From positions 80,785-144,784 of the forward strand of contig NW_005199045.1 of assembly GCF_000372725.1 (NCBI RefSeq): a stretch of 64,000 nucleotides of DNA, given 5' to 3'. The DNA is from Emiliania huxleyi CCMP1516 (taxonomy: Eukaryota; Haptophyta; Isochrysidales; Noelaerhabdaceae). Positions 1-14,800 of this stretch are shown here, one piece after another. Positions within the stretch are counted from its first letter, which is position 1; the number at the start of each line of letters is the position of its first letter. The position numbers and the translations under genes were made by a program. The notes beneath the pieces are model-generated. The model saw only the letters and a list, made by a program, of their open reading frames with translations. It searched no databases and was not told the origin of the DNA.

Positions 1-1514
1 GCGGCCTCCGACGCGTGCCTCTGCTCGCCGCTCATCGCCGCCTCCCGTTCGGTTCGGACTCGCGCCTCCAGCTTAGCCTCCAGCCTAGCGTTGGACGTGC
101 GCAGCGCGCCAAGCCGCTCGCGCGCGGCGGCCGCCTCGCGCGCCGTGCTGGCCTTCGCGCATGGGAAGAGGAGTCAGGAGCTGCCTTTCTCGTGCAAGCG
201 AGGCAAGCTAGCGGCCTGTTGCTGCGCAGCACGCGACGCCGCCGCTTCCCGCTCAGCTTTTGCGTGCCGCCGGCAAGCGAGCAGCTCACTTAGGAGGCGC
301 TCCTTGGCCTCGCCCTCCGCCGATGCCCTCTCGATTGCGGCCGCGGCCTATCCAACCACCGCCAGACTGAGGCGGGCCGTGCCCGCGCGCCACTCCTTCC
401 TCGCCAGCACAACCTCCGCGCAGAGAGTTGCAGCGCGCTCCGCCAGCACCGCCCTCGCCCCCTCCGCCGCCTCTGCGGCGCGCCGCGTCGCGTCGAGCTC
501 CGCCCGGAGCGCCTCCCCCTCCCTCGCACCATCAAGCCGCGCACGTAGCGCCTGTGCCTCATGTAGCGCCGCCGCAAGCGCATTCTTGGCGTCCACCGCA
601 GAAGCCTCAGCCTCCACCCGAGCGATGCGCTCTTGCTCCACTGCACGCTGCGTCTGGCGAAGCTCCAGGGTCTGCGCCTCCAGCACTGCCCGCAGCCTCG
701 CCGCAGACTCAGCCGCTTCAATAGCTGCTGTGGAAGCGCGGGCTTTCGCCACCTCAGCCGCCGCCTCGGCAGCTCCAGCAGCCGTGTCGGTTGAGATTTT
801 ATCCGAGGAGGGGCTGTTGGCCCACCACGCCCGCTCACCGTCGTGGCCCATGTCGAGTTGCGGCTGCGAGATCGGTGCTAGCGGGACCGGCGGGGGTGGC
901 TTCGCCTCTGTAGAGGGATTTTCATGTGCCGCAGCCCGCCGGCTTGCCCGTGCCAGCGCCTCGGCTGCAAGGTCGAGCCCCACGTGGTCATCAGCATCAG
1001 CATCGCTTCCAAAGCCGGCTTCGATAGTGGCGGTGGCAGCGGCGGTGGCGGCGGCAGTGGCGGTGGCGGCGGCGGCGGTGGCGGTAGCATAGTCGCAGCC
1101 GCCGACCGTAACCGTTGCGCAACGGCGAGGTGTCTCCCTCATCGCAAGCAGCCCCGCCACTCGTTCGCGCGTCGTTATGCTGCGCGCCGTCGGCGACGGT
1201 GCCCTCTCCCTCATCACCGCTGCCACCTCACCCTGCGAGAAGCCGTCCAGTTGGAGAAGCCGACGACCGCCACTTGGAGAGCTGTAAAGCGCCTCGGAGC
1301 CCGGGGCTGGGGCTGCCTTGCCAGCATATCCGGCCCAGCACGAGGCTGTCGGCGGCCTGGTTCCTTTTTTGCCGCCCGAGTCCGGAGTGGTACACGCGGA
1401 GCGGCGGGTCGCTAGCCCCAGTACACGCATGTCTGCTCGTATTGCAAAGTTTCCGTACGCGCGCCGGGTGGCCGATTTGGTAGCCACGCGCCAGCTCCCC
1501 TTTTGTACAGACAA
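1..1514 (-). CDS. Alanine-rich coiled-coil protein, partial at left edge
   Basis: No family is recognised. The minus strand encodes a long Ala/Glu/Arg-rich heptad-like stretch typical of a coiled coil (from about residue 240 of the 1514-414 exon). Reading through 348 meets an in-frame TAG, but a 66-nt intron (348-413; donor GTTGTG, acceptor GGATAG) restores the frame and the coiled coil continues at 347-216 (AIERASAEGEAKERLLSELL). A second intron of GC-AG type (about 215-153, junctions AG|GCC at both ends) leads to a third exon, 152 to the window edge, again coiled coil (TAREAAAARERLGALRTSN). The N-terminal part holds a (GCC)n-type tract at about 1024-1090 (Ala/Thr run) and low-complexity sequence, so the true start and further upstream introns are uncertain. 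The start codon at 1514 is only the first possible one. A structural or scaffold role is likely but unproven. Confidence 0.55.
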
Positions 1515-1591
1515 CGTTTCGCGTCAACGCATGCGACGGGCAGCCGACAGATTTCTTCCTACCCGTCTTGGCTTTCGCCGTGGTTTCTTAG

Positions 1592-2806
1592 CTCGCCGGC
1601 CTCCTCGCAGCCTCGGCGCGCGCGGGCTGCCCCACCTCGGGCGGCGACCCGATCACGTCGTTCGATGGCGTCTCGACCCGCTACTGGCTCAAAAACGGCA
1701 CCGACGTTGCGCTCTTGGGCACCGCCGGCCCGACGCCTGGCTACAACAAGTCGGTCGTGGCGTCAACGCGAGATTCCGCGAGACCGCCTGTCTGACAGGG
1801 TCGAAGTGACTTTCAGACGGTGCTGCACGCCCTCGACGTCCGGGTTGGCGGAGCCGCGATGGCTATCACGGGCAAGGTGGAGAGCGGAGGCGTCTCCGTG
1901 TCGGCGGAGGTGGACTCGGCGCACGAGGTACCGGTCGAGACAACTCGCGTCGCCGTCGGTGACGAACTCGGTCTCACGATTCGCTCCTCGGTGGCCAACA
2001 AGTTTGCAGACAAGGAGGAGCGGGCCAGGCACATTCACCTCGACCTCGAGTGGACGCACATCGCTCGCAGGGAGGAGGCGCGCGGCGTGCTACCTGAGAT
2101 CTGGGGCCTCGCTCCGATGACGGAGGAGACCAAGGCCATGCTCCTGCCGCCGCCGGGCCGCCGGCTGGAGGAGGACTGCCCAGAAGAAGCTGGCGGAGCG
2201 CCCCCTCCACTCCTGATCCTGGCGTCCATGCCACCGTCGCCGCCGTATTGCGCTGATTTCAAGACCGAAACCGATTGCCTGTGGGCGCCAGAGACTCGCG
2301 CACTTGGCACCAAAACGTCGGCGGGGCAGGCAGGCGAGTGTAAATGCCTTTACGAGGAGTGCAAAGCCTTTGATTTGTGTACTTTCCTGAGTGACGACAA
2401 GACTCAGTGCCTCGATTACAGCCTCCCCAACGGCGCGAATTGCAAGTGGGGCCCGAGCAAGGATTATCCTACCGCCCATTGCACCTGCGAGGAGGAAGGC
2501 TGCAAGACCCCGATGCCGAAGTGCTCTTCAGAACACCCGTGCGAATCCGATTGTCAGTGCGTCGATGGTTCTTGCGAGCCTTTACCTGGGTGCAGTCAGT
2601 TCAGTATGGATCAATGCGAGGGTCAAAGCGCGAATGGTGCGAAATGTTGCCTGGGGTCCTCCACGAACGCATCTGATTTGCCATGTGGTGTCTGCTATGG
2701 CTCTCATCCAGTCTGCGCAGCTTCTTCAAACTCATTAGTTTCGCCACAGACGGTGCTTCTCAGCCCAGTTGCCACCGATCATTCCGCCACACCGTGGAGA
2801 AGCTGA
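1592..2806 (+). CDS. Secreted-type protein with GDP...FDG...WL motif and Cys-rich C-terminal region
   Basis: Exon 1592-1753 follows an acceptor (GGTTTCTTAG) and begins with a hydrophobic stretch (LAGLLAASARAGC) that looks like the end of a signal peptide; the initiating exon upstream was not found. It carries CPTSGGDPITSFDGVSTRYW, resembling a von Willebrand D-like motif seen in secreted algal proteins. A 63-nt intron (1754-1816, ending TTTCAG) joins in phase to 1817-2806. The middle region (RARHIHLDLEWTHIARREEA, then GVLPEIWGLAPMTEETKAML) fits the same secreted family as I remember it. After about 2230 the protein becomes strongly Cys-rich (about 30 Cys in 150 residues) and codon use turns AT-richer, so the last third may have a different origin or an unrecognised exon structure. 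Role unknown; an extracellular or cell-surface protein is likely. Confidence 0.55.
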
Positions 2807-2810
2807 CCGC

Positions 2811-3350
2811 CTCGTACTTTCTGAATGACGATTTCTGGTTCACCGTCCCTGGCGGGAGGATGATGCAAACGTACAAAGACGCCCCGAAGGGTGACACGTC
2901 GACAATGCTATGGGGGTTCAGTTTATGATCCGCCAAGAAAGCACCGTGGACCATGGGAAAGACATCCTCAACGCGTTCGCAAACCAGATGTACTGCGACC
3001 TGGAACAGAAATCCGACGACGGATGGCGAGGAAAAGACACCACCGCGTCTGGTGAATCGGTTCAATTGTTCCGCCGTTTCTTCGGCGCCAACGACGCTCA
3101 CCAAACCACGCCCGGGGGAAGCTGGCAAGAGGATTACGTGACGGGAAATAACATCTTCGTGGGCCTTGCTTTCGCCCACGCTTCCACCGTTTTGGCCCAA
3201 GATGAGAATGCCGCTTGCTACGCTCTTGCTGCGTATGACATCGCGGATGCCATTTGGGAAACGAGGAAGTGTGATTCGCACGACTTCCCGCGTGATGGGG
3301 GCCGCGCTGCCGGCGCCGAGCGTCACCTGCCTCCACGTCTCTTCCTCTAA
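2811..3350 (+). CDS. Hypothetical coding stretch, possibly downstream exons of the Cys-rich gene
   Basis: Two plus-strand reading frames with natural-looking composition adjoin here: one ends at 2928 (KLTASYFLNDDFWFTVPGGR) and the other runs 2910-3350 (NNIFVGLAFAHASTVLAQDE). They overlap around 2910-2928 in different frames, so either an intron or a one-base shift lies there. No domain is recognised. Base composition matches the AT-richer end of the preceding gene, which suggests they belong together. A 188-codon frame is open on the minus strand over the same bases and cannot be excluded; third-position GC favours the plus strand. Confidence 0.3.
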
Positions 3351-3784
3351 GGAGAGGAGAGGCTCGCCGCGGGCTGCCGCAGCACGTAGTGTCGGCCGTA
3401 CTCCGCCACGCCCGCGAGGACGTCAGCCGCTCACCGTCTCGACCGCCGCCTCAATTGGCGGAGGGGCTCGACCCGTCGTTCCGTGACCTACCCGCTACCG
3501 CGCCAGCGAGGGGCTCCTGGCGCGCCGCCCGTCGGTCGACGCCCTCGCCCCTGCGCTCCACCAACGACGCCGTCGCTGTCCTCGCCGACGTGACCGTGAG
3601 GCCAGCCCATCGCCATTGGATGCAGCCGAGATGCAAAATCCCAGTGCCGTGATCCCCCCTAGACCCCCCCTGGACGCGTCCACCCTCCGTCCAATCGAGC
3701 CGTCCCCTAAAATACATACATATTTTTTAGGAGACAGCACAGCCATAGTGCGCTTACATTCCGGAAAGGCTAGCGAGAAGCGAG

Positions 3785-3965
3785 ATGCAGACGGCGATTG
3801 CTGTACTTCGTTGGTGTCATCAAGTGACCGGCTGACAAGCCAGAGGTCGATACTCTGGACGACCCATAGGATGCCACGAATGCCTGAAGGAGAGGGAGGC
3901 GAGGCCAGAGGCAGACTCAGCTGCTCTCGGGTGATCTCACTTTGGTGGCTGAAGGACCCGATGGT
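3785..3965. repeat. Dispersed repeat family E, copy 1
   Basis: About 180 bp recur almost unchanged at 49535-49690, and a shorter part at about 8205-8290 (shared GAAGGAGAGGGAGGCGAGGC and CTCTCGGGTGATC). No gene is evident in the surrounding 3351-4190, which also holds a C-run at 4089-4109. Confidence 0.75.
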
Positions 3966-4190
3966 CGCAGGTCGTCCCCCCAGTGCCCAGACCGAGGCAG
4001 CACCCAGAGCTCTAAAAAACCACCCAAAGTTTTCCCCACACAGGCACGAAAGAGCGCCGGGTGGAAAACACACAAAAACGTACAGGCAGTCCCCCCCCCC
4101 CCCCCCCCGGCGCGTCCGTTCATTGGTGCAGATGCGTCTCTGTCGTATAGTTATGTGCCGAGCTCACAACGTGTCGCCCACCCACTCGTA

Positions 4191-7546
<3,356 letters not shown>

Positions 7547-7639
7547 ACGTGTTTGTTGTCGCACTGTATGGATGTGCGCGAGCTCCGGCAGGAGCAGGAC
7601 AGGCGACGGAAAGTGCGAGGCAATGCACGGCGAAGGCAC

Positions 7640-8580
7640 CCTGGTTAGTTGACACCCGTGAGGGCCTCTGAGTCCCCCGCCCGTCAGGGTGATCTTCGGT
7701 CTGGTTCGGTCTCTTGCTCGTTTTCCGGGCGTCGCCCCACTGCCTCTGCATTCGTTTTTGATGTCTCTTCTTCGGAGGCGGCCTCTCCGCTCCCCCTTCG
7801 TCGGCTTACTTAGCTAGCCCCACTGGCCCGGACGGAGGGAGTCGACGGCCCGGGTGGGGTCTCTCTCCCCGGGCGAGGGCGGCGGCATTGGGTTATGTCG
7901 CCTCCCCTCCCCGATCGACGAATCGCGCCCGCACCCGCGGCCTCTCTATCTATCGTACTCGGCTCGCCCCCCCCTTCCTTCCACCGACTCCTCATCGATC
8001 TCGGGGAGGCGTGGCCCCCTTTGTCGTAGTTCACGGTGGTCTGGCTGTCGCCGCGACGGGTCTACCCCCGCCCGATGAGCCCGTATGCCCCGACTCCACT
8101 CCGCAGAGGCCGAGTCAGCTCGTCTCTCCTCTCCTCTGACAGTCGACTCCAGGCCTCACCCGGGGCCCTCCGGTCTTGGCCTTCCGGCTCGCCGGTCCGC
8201 TGTCGTTCTGAAGGAGAGGGAGGCGAGGCCAGAGGCAGACTCCGCTGCTCTCGGGTGATCTCACTTTGGTGGCTGAAGGACCCGCTGGTCCTGTTAAGAC
8301 ACTGTCTCATTCGTGTTCCGAGTCGTGGGGGGGTAGAAGATTGCGGGGAGGAGGAGAAGGACGAGATCTGAGGGAGAGAAGGGGGGAGGGAGGTGGTGGT
8401 GGGGGCATAGATGGGCCCAGGTAGGAGGCTCCACGCCACCTGAATCGCGTCGTGCCACCTGAAAGCCACAAAATGCCGGATTTTGCACGAGACACACGCG
8501 GAAAGCGCCACGTGCCTCCACGAGTCCTTTGCAGCTTTTTGCACAAAATGCAGGTGGCTTTAGCCACTTGCTCCATGAGC
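7640..8580. other. Upstream region of the oxidoreductase gene; no gene seen
   Basis: Low-complexity, C-rich sequence with no coding stretch I can support. It contains the short copy of repeat family E at about 8205-8290 and would hold the promoter of the minus-strand flavoprotein gene; no TATA-like element stands out close to its start. Confidence 0.5.
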
Positions 8581-8752
8581 AAAACAGTCCAAAAAGCACC
8601 TGGAGCAGATGGCTTACGCCGCCTGTGGACATGGGCAAAACAGTGCAAAAAGCACCTGGAGCAGATGGCTTACGCCGCCTGTGGACATGGGCAAAACAGT
8701 GCAAAAAGCACCTGGAGCAGATGGCTTACGCCGCCTGTGGCCATGGACGGTA
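8581..8752. repeat. 56-bp tandem repeat, about three copies
   Basis: The unit CAGTGCAAAAAGCACCTGGA... begins at 8585, 8641 and 8697 (period 56 bp). Open frames run through it on both strands because of the repeat; none looks like a gene. Confidence 0.9.
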
Positions 8753-8785
8753 GTTATAAGTGTTAATGGAAATTTCAACGTACGT

Positions 8786-9273
8786 TCAATGCGGATTGAA
8801 TGCGGCGAGAACCCCATAAAAAACGCGCAAATAAGCCCGCCATCGACGTCGTCCCCGCCTTTTGCACTCGGCTTCGAAGAGGTAGGTACTGAGCTTGGAG
8901 GGGAGGCGGTCCGCGCCGGCCCTGCAGGCCGTCACAGAGAGCCTGGCGAGGCTGTACAGAATGCCGAGAGCATACTGAGCAGGCTGCCGTCGAGCGACGA
9001 GCCATGCTGGCTCGTCGCAGGCGATCAGGTCGAGGAGCCGATCGGAGCCGGTCGCAGAGGCTGCCGACCACTGTGTCGTTCGCCCTCGGGCCCAGGGGTG
9101 GAAGGCAAGCTTCCTGGCGTTTCTGGCGAGCGTCCAGACGTCGCAGAGCATCCGGCAGGCGCGCAGCGACCCAAATTTTTGCTCACCGCATGGCCGTGCG
9201 AGCCGTCGGTCGGTGGTGATGGTCGGCGTCGGCGCGCGCCGCCCAACGCGGCGGCGGTGGGCGTCATGTGGCT
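8786..9273 (-). CDS. Hypothetical protein exon
   Basis: The minus strand has a frame with high third-position GC and natural composition, for example CDVWTLARNARKLAFHPWAR, LLDLIACDEPAWLVARRQPA and ALGILYSLARLSVTACRAGA, ending at a stop near 8786. No family is recognised. Upstream (9290-9450) lies a CT/C-run tract that looks intronic, so earlier exons are expected at higher coordinates but were not identified. The plus-strand frame over the same bases is less protein-like. Confidence 0.4.
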
Positions 9274-9741
9274 GGCGTGGGACTAGCCATTGTGCGAATT
9301 TCGGACGTCCCTCCCTCTTTCCAGGTAGTCTACCACTTCCTCTCTCTCTCTCTGACTGACTGATCCTCTCTCTCCCTCCCTCCAGCTCTCTCCCTCCTTC
9401 CTCCGTCCCCCCCCCCCCCCTCTCTCTCTCTCCTCGCTCGCATACGCATTCCGAGCTGTCCTGGCCGCCCCCAGCAAGCAAGCATACGTACGACCTGTAT
9501 CTCCGGCGAATATTCTGGGAGGGAGGCTGCAGAGGGATACAAACGCGCATATGCCAAGATTCTCCACGTCACCCCGCCCGCTGGAGGCATTTCCGATGTA
9601 ACTCGACATGTAACAGTTTTTCGGGCTCACCACCGCGTGCGGAGGGATACACCCATGGAGGCCCACCCCGCCGCCCACTGCCCACTGCCCACTGCTGCTC
9701 ACCGCTGCGAGCCGAGTCCCAGCTCAGCCCATCTGTTCCGA

Positions 9742-10395
9742 GCCAGGCGGGTGACGAGGTAAGCGTCCTGTACTGGCTCAAGAAGGGGCAAGAGATACTC
9801 CCGTTTTGTGTGCGACTGCCACGGGGATCACCGGTGCCAATTCAAGAAATCGCGCAGGGGCCACCCCCATCGCAGGCGCGGAAGGAGAGCGACCGCCCCC
9901 TCTCGAATCCCACTCTGTCTCAGCCCAAAATCCCGCACTTCAGATTCCGACCGGCTGGACTCTGTCGACTACCTTTGCGCCCGAACTTCGCATGGGGTGC
10001 GCATTCATCCCACTCCTGTCCCCGCCGTCCCCGCCATCCCCGCCATCCCCGCCATGCCCGCCATGCCCGCCACCCCCGCCACCCCCGCCACCCCCGCAGC
10101 CCCCGCCATCCATCCATGCTCCCAGGAAGCCGATGGTGGCGCCCGCACCATCAACGCGCGGGCGCAGAGGCTCTGGACAGTGGCTCTCCAACGGGACGAA
10201 GGCAGACCAAAGTCCCTCTTCCCAAGTTCTCTCTAGACCCCCCCCCTTAATACCCCATTTTCCCTACAGGTCAGGGCGGTCAAGATCGTAAACATGAACA
10301 TGAACGAACTCTATGCGATGACGCAAATGACCACCGCGGTTCCAGTGACCTCCACCCCCCTTCCGATGGTCGAGGAGGCCGCCGAGATGTCGTGA
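9742..10395 (+). CDS. Possible second member of the GDP...WL secreted family, exons incomplete
   Basis: A stretch near 9742 reads GDEVSVLYWLKKGQEILP, similar in layout to the GDP...RYWLKNG motif of the gene at 1592. The clearest part is a terminal exon, 10270-10395, after a good acceptor (TTTTCCCTACAG): it encodes VKIVNMNMNELYAMTQMTTA and ends at TGA. Intermediate exons are unclear because a proline-rich octamer repeat (10017-10105) and several open frames overlap. It may be a degraded paralogue. Confidence 0.3.
10017..10105. repeat. CCCCGCCA-type minisatellite
   Basis: Short tandem units of CCCCGCCA and CCCGCCAC; they open several reading frames rich in Pro, His and Arg that are not counted as genes. 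Confidence 0.9.
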
Positions 10396-10399
10396 CGGC

Positions 10400-11110
10400 C
10401 AAGAAGGCAACACGGCGCGGGGAATGTGGTGAGGAGATGGCCTCTCACTCCGGCACGCGCATCTTTTCGGGGACCCGGGCTTTCGCTGCGCGGGCGCGGG
10501 CGGGCGGGCGCGGGCGGGCGGGCAGGCGGCAGCCCAGCCCAGCATTTTTTTGTGTTTTTGGCCATCTTGGGGACTAGCGGAGAGAGAGAGATCAGTCGAC
10601 GCACTAGATGAGAGAGCTCCTTCCGGGTTTGTGTGTACATTTGCCTCCATTAGCTCCGTCTACGTGCGGTTCCACTCCTCAAAGCCGTACCTCAGAGAAT
10701 CTCGAGACCAGAAGGGTTGGTTGGGTAGTAGGGGTAGAGGTCTCAGATGCTGGGCGGTGGAGCCGTCCGATCGGAGCCAGAAGACCTAACCAGCGGTTAA
10801 CCGCGACTACGCGGCTTTACCGGGGGTATCGCGATTTTTGCTGTTTGGTAGAGAGAGAGAGAGAGCGCTCCGACCCTCGCTCTTTCTCTGGTAGGACGGG
10901 AACGAGATGATAGTAGGGAGTAGAAGAAAGCGAGTCGGCAGGAGGAGCCCCTCCCGCCCGTGCTTGTGCAGCGCAGCCTCTATAAAGAGACCGCAGGACA
11001 TTTCACAAGATTGGATCACTGTGCCTCTGTCGACATGTGGTAAGACAAGGCACAAACATGATATCACGTCGGAGCACGGAGGGAGGCGGCGGCGGCGGCA
11101 GCTGCGGGTG
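10400..11110. other. No gene identified
   Basis: Contains a GGGCG-rich run (10490-10530), GA runs near 10577 and 10850, and short open frames without recognisable domains. It lies downstream of the hydrolase-like gene on the minus strand. Confidence 0.4.
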
Positions 11111-11116
11111 GCGCGC

Positions 11117-12649
11117 TCAAAAGCACCGCTGCGAATAGGACGATGCGTTCGAGAGCTCCCAAACATTGCCGAACCAGCCAGCCGCCAGCAAGCCGCCGTG
11201 TCCCTCTGCGGCGAAGCGTGGGCCGGTCACGGCGTAGTCAGGCACCAATGGTGAAGGGCGAGCGCACCTGTGGGAGGGGGCGCGGTCCGTGAGTGCTGCC
11301 GTGCCTCGCGTGTCTATTCGCGAAACCGCCCCGCGCTGCATGCGTCGCGCGTGGGCCTGCCGCCCGTGCTAGGCCGTGTGCGCGACTGGACGGAGCGCGC
11401 CATCGGCGGGATGGTGGGCTCTCCAAGCGCGATGGCGTCGCGCAAGCCGCGCAAGTCCGAGCCATCCACGACGAGCGCCAGCCCGCCGCCTGGCGTCGGC
11501 CCGAGTAGGACGGCGCCGACCGAAGCTCCGCCGTACTCACACGCGCCCAGCCGCAGCGCCCCCCCCTCGCTCCACGACGCAGCGTGCCCGACCCGCCGCC
11601 AGAACGCCGCCAGCCTCCTCGTCGCCGCGTTGTGCCGCGGCCCGCCGATCAGAACCAGATTCGGAAGATGAGCCCCGCCCGCCACCCCGCTCTCCACCCT
11701 GCCCGCAGCCGCGTCCGCCGCCGCGCCCGCAACTGCGCCCGCATCCGCGCCCGCATCCGCGCCCGCATCCGCGCCCGCAGCCCCGTCCGCGTCCTCGAGC
11801 GCATCCGCGAGCGCATCCGCGAGGGCGTGCTCGACGTCCGTGTCGAGCACCACCGCCGGTGACGCGTCACTCGTCTGCACATGCAGGTTGGCAAAGAAGA
11901 CTGCCAGCTCGAGTTAGCGAGGCCGCAGTCACGCCGCTGCCGTCCCTGTCGTCGCTCGCGCCGCCTCCGCCGCCGCCCCGCCCTCTTTCCCCCTCCGCGC
12001 CCGCCCCGCTCTGAGATCCGGCGACCACCGCAAACGGCGCCTGCATCGCTTGTCGCGCGGGACCCGCCGACACTAGCGAACGCTCGGCCACTTGCCAGCT
12101 CTGCGCGCCGCACACGCGCCACTTCTCGCCGGGCGAGAGCGAGCACAACTCCACGCGCCCCTCCTCCTCCCCCTCCTCCTCCCCCTCGGCTGCGTCGGCC
12201 GCGCATGCTACCTCCTCGCCGTCGATCCACAAGCCGCCTCCAGAGCACGTCGCTGCGCCGCCAGCTGCTGCTGCTGCGGCGGCGGCGGCGCAACTGCCCT
12301 GTGCGGCCGCAGCAGCCGTTCTGCAGCGCAAAACCGCGCCTGGCACCTCAAGCCTCCTCATGTTGCGTGTCGTCACGATCACACGCGGAGCGCCGTCGAC
12401 TCTGCCGCTGCCGCTACTGCCGCCGCTACCGCCATCCTCGCCGCCGCAGCGGCCACCACTGCTCTCCTCGCTGACGACGCGCAATTCGGAGAGGCGAGCC
12501 GGCACGCGCTGCTGCACGATGCGCCAGCCGCGCCGGCCGGAGTAGAAGGAGGGGCTGTGCGCGCGGAGCACGAAGCTTCGCGGGAGCGGCGGCAGCGGCG
12601 GCCGCCCCGCGCGCGTGCAAGAAGCAAAGAAAGAAAGAAGCGTGCACAT
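11117..12649 (-). CDS. C-terminal region of a peptidase S9/alpha-beta-hydrolase-type protein
   Basis: Exons about 12649-12035, 11905-11399 and 11267-11117. Exon 1 has the beta-sandwich-like pattern PRVIVTTRNMRRLEV and LWIDGEEV; exon 2 has LAVFFANLHVQTSDAS and HLPNLVLIGGPRHNAATRRL followed by GGGLALVVDGSDLRGLRDAI; exon 3 closes with VPDYAVTGPRFAAEGHGGLL and AAGWFGNVWELSNASSYSQR. This order matches my memory of C-terminal halves of secreted prolyl-oligopeptidase-like proteins of bacteria and algae. The catalytic hydrolase half was not found upstream, so the gene is either truncated or has further exons beyond 12650. The last intron (11398-11268) fits GC-AG splicing and keeps the frame. Exon 2 contains a GCATCC-type repeat (Asp-Ala-Gly run). 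Confidence 0.5.
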
Positions 12650-13700
12650 TCAAGTCCTACTACGCTATTAGTACTAGCAGGTTGGCTCGCTAGTCGCTCG
12701 CCGGGCCCGCGCAGCACGCGCGGGCCTTTTTTGTGAGCACTTGGAATGCATTGCGTTTCTTTTCTTTATAGGCTGTCCTCCTATTTTACTATTTAGGATT
12801 CCTAAGGCTAAGCTTAAAGGCCCGCTAAACGCGCGAGGCGGTGGCGGCGGTGGTGCGGGGGATTGACAGGGGAGGCGGCGGGATTGACAGGGGATGGGGC
12901 GGCCACGAGCGGAGCGGCGGCGAGAGGGGGGGCGGCGGCGAGGGCGCGAGGCGCCAACGAGCGAGGAGCCCGCGCCATCAGAGGGACGCGCCGCTGCGAG
13001 ATGGAGGGCGGCGGTGACGGAGGCAAGGCGCGAGGCGGCGGCGGCGGCGGCGGAGGCGGCGGAGGCGGCGGAGGCGGCAGCGGCGGCGGCGGCGGCGAGA
13101 ACGGCGGCACCGAGTTGTCTCGGTGAGCGGAGCGGCGGCAGGAGGAGGAGCAGCTCGCTGTTGAGCGCTTTTGAGCCTGGGATCCCATGCCACTGCGACC
13201 GGCGTGCCCGGGAACAGAGATCGCGCGCGCGCCGCCACTCACGACGCGCGCGCGATCTTCGCGGAGCCGGGTCCCCAGAGGGAAGCGGTCTTCTCGGCCG
13301 ACGTCCAGCGGCGCGCAAGGACAGGCGCAGCGGTGCACCGCGCCGCGTTGATTCGCGACCACCGTCGGCCGCGGACGGCGGCGGCGTGGCGGCTGCGGGC
13401 GCTCGCGAGACGCGCCGCTCTGCTCTGGTACGGTTCGTTCGACTCGTTGTGCCGCCACACGCCCGGCGGCCGCGGGTCCCAGAAGTGGTTGCGCGGGCCT
13501 CTTCCTTGCGGCCGCGGGACGGCGTCGGGCACGTCGTCGGTCGCAACAGATGCGCGGCGAGCCGCGGCACGTCGTTCCTGGCGCTGGTGGTTTGAGGTCG
13601 GCATCGTCCAGAGTTCGGTCGACGAGTCGAGAGCTTCAGCTGGTCCGAGGGTGCCACCTTTGTGCTCTTTGTGCACGAAATGGGAAATATATCTCTTTGA
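12650..13700. other. GC-rich region, coding status unclear
   Basis: Includes a GGC-type trinucleotide tract (about 13030-13110) and long overlapping open frames on both strands. Upstream exons of the hydrolase-like gene could lie here (a minus-strand stretch RNHFWDPRPPGVWRHNESNE near 13430-13500 looks protein-like), but nothing can be assigned. Confidence 0.35.
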
Positions 13701-13719
13701 TTGACGTGTGTACGTAAAT

Positions 13720-13875
13720 CCTGCTCGTGCAGGTGGGGACCCTGTCCTCGTCCCATCCCTCGTTTGGCGTATCTGTTTTCTTTCTTCTTTTTCTTTTCTT
13801 TCTTGACGTGCGTACGGTACGTTAAAAAGAAAGAAAACACACGGCCCAAGGGAGGGATGGGAGGACGGCACGCCG
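13720..13875. repeat. Palindromic (fold-back) repeat, family G
   Basis: The left half (CCCATCCCTCG...GTTTTCTTTCTT) and right half (AAAGAAAGAAAAC...GGGAGGGATGGG) are inverted copies separated by a short spacer around GTACGGTACG. The right half recurs at 28768-28870 and, inverted, at 36240-36335; the left edge (CCTGCTCGTGCAGGTGGGGA) recurs at 40066 and inverted near 26575 and 59133. Confidence 0.75.
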
Positions 13876-14020
13876 CCACCACACAGGGATTTTAAGGAGA
13901 GGGGTGTGGTGCGCTAGCTAAGTTGCGCATGCACAGAGATCCACCTGTCCCAGGTGTATTCTTTTTTTGCTTGGCCGTACGTCATGCTGAAATTCTGCAA
14001 AAACCTGGACGGCCCTTGCC

Positions 14021-14053
14021 CCTACCTACCTACCTACCTACCTACCTACCTTA
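14021..14053. repeat. (CTAC)n microsatellite
   Basis: Eight tandem CTAC units. Confidence 0.95.
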
Positions 14054-14589
14054 CTTATGGGAAACTAAAAAAGAAATCACTCGATGGGTGAAGGTGGGGT
14101 ACCATACCAACTAAAGTGATGGTTGGTGGTACTCTCCTGCAACCACAGTCCTTCCTGTGACATGGCAGGCCACTCTCAAGGCCTACAAGCACCAGATCAC
14201 CCATTTGGGGAAGGTTGACATCGTGATTTTCGCGGAAAATTTCTTTTTCTGCTGTGAAAATTCCAGCGTGAAGAGAGGGAAAAACCCGACGGGAGGGCCC
14301 AGACCTACCCTACCTACCCCGGCATGACGTACGGCCAAGCAAAAAAAGAATACACCTGCCTGTGTGATGCACGCCCTGCGAGCGGGGCGGGGTGCGCACT
14401 GTGCCTCTGTGTTCGTGCGTCGCCCATCTCTCCTGGAGACGACTGCTCTATTTGTTTATAACTCCCACGGGCGGAGACGCGAGGGCGAGGCGACAGCAAT
14501 GAAGCGAGGAGCGATCAAAAAGCGTAGAAGAGAGACTCGTGTTTTTCAAGCGTAGCAAAAAGCATTTTGCAAAAGAATTTTACAACAAA

Positions 14590-14800
14590 GCTCCCTCGCA
14601 CAAGACTGGGCACGGGACTGGCGCGCACAGGCACTAACACAGGTACACCACGGGAGCCGCCTAAGCGACTCCCGCGAGGACGGCGAGGCCGGCCGACTAA
14701 GCTTCGTGCACTTGCTCGACCGCCCTCGCCGCAGGCAAGCTCATTCACAGACTCAGTCAGGGAAACTCGAGAGTTGCCAGCATCAACCACCCTCTGCAGT
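14590..14800 (-). repeat. Repeat family D, copy 1
   Basis: Shares GGGCACGGGACTGGCGCGCA with 31983 and GAGCCGCCTAAGCGACTCC with 43610-43635; the minus strand encodes SVNELACGEG, matching VNELACGES in the copy at 43565-43875. It looks like the 3' end of a dispersed element with a coding tail. Confidence 0.6.

Noticed and set aside
348-350. Premature TAG in the coiled-coil gene taken as pseudogene evidence
   Set aside because: A 66-nt GT-AG intron (348-413) removes it and the coiled coil continues in frame.
91-1092. 333-codon plus-strand frame opposite the coiled-coil gene
   Set aside because: Its Ala/Ser/Arg composition is the mirror of the minus-strand coiled coil, which keeps heptads across three exons.
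11117-11267. Frameshift near the end of the hydrolase-like gene
   Set aside because: With a GC donor at 11398 the last exon joins in frame (CARPSPLVPDYAVTG), so no shift is needed.
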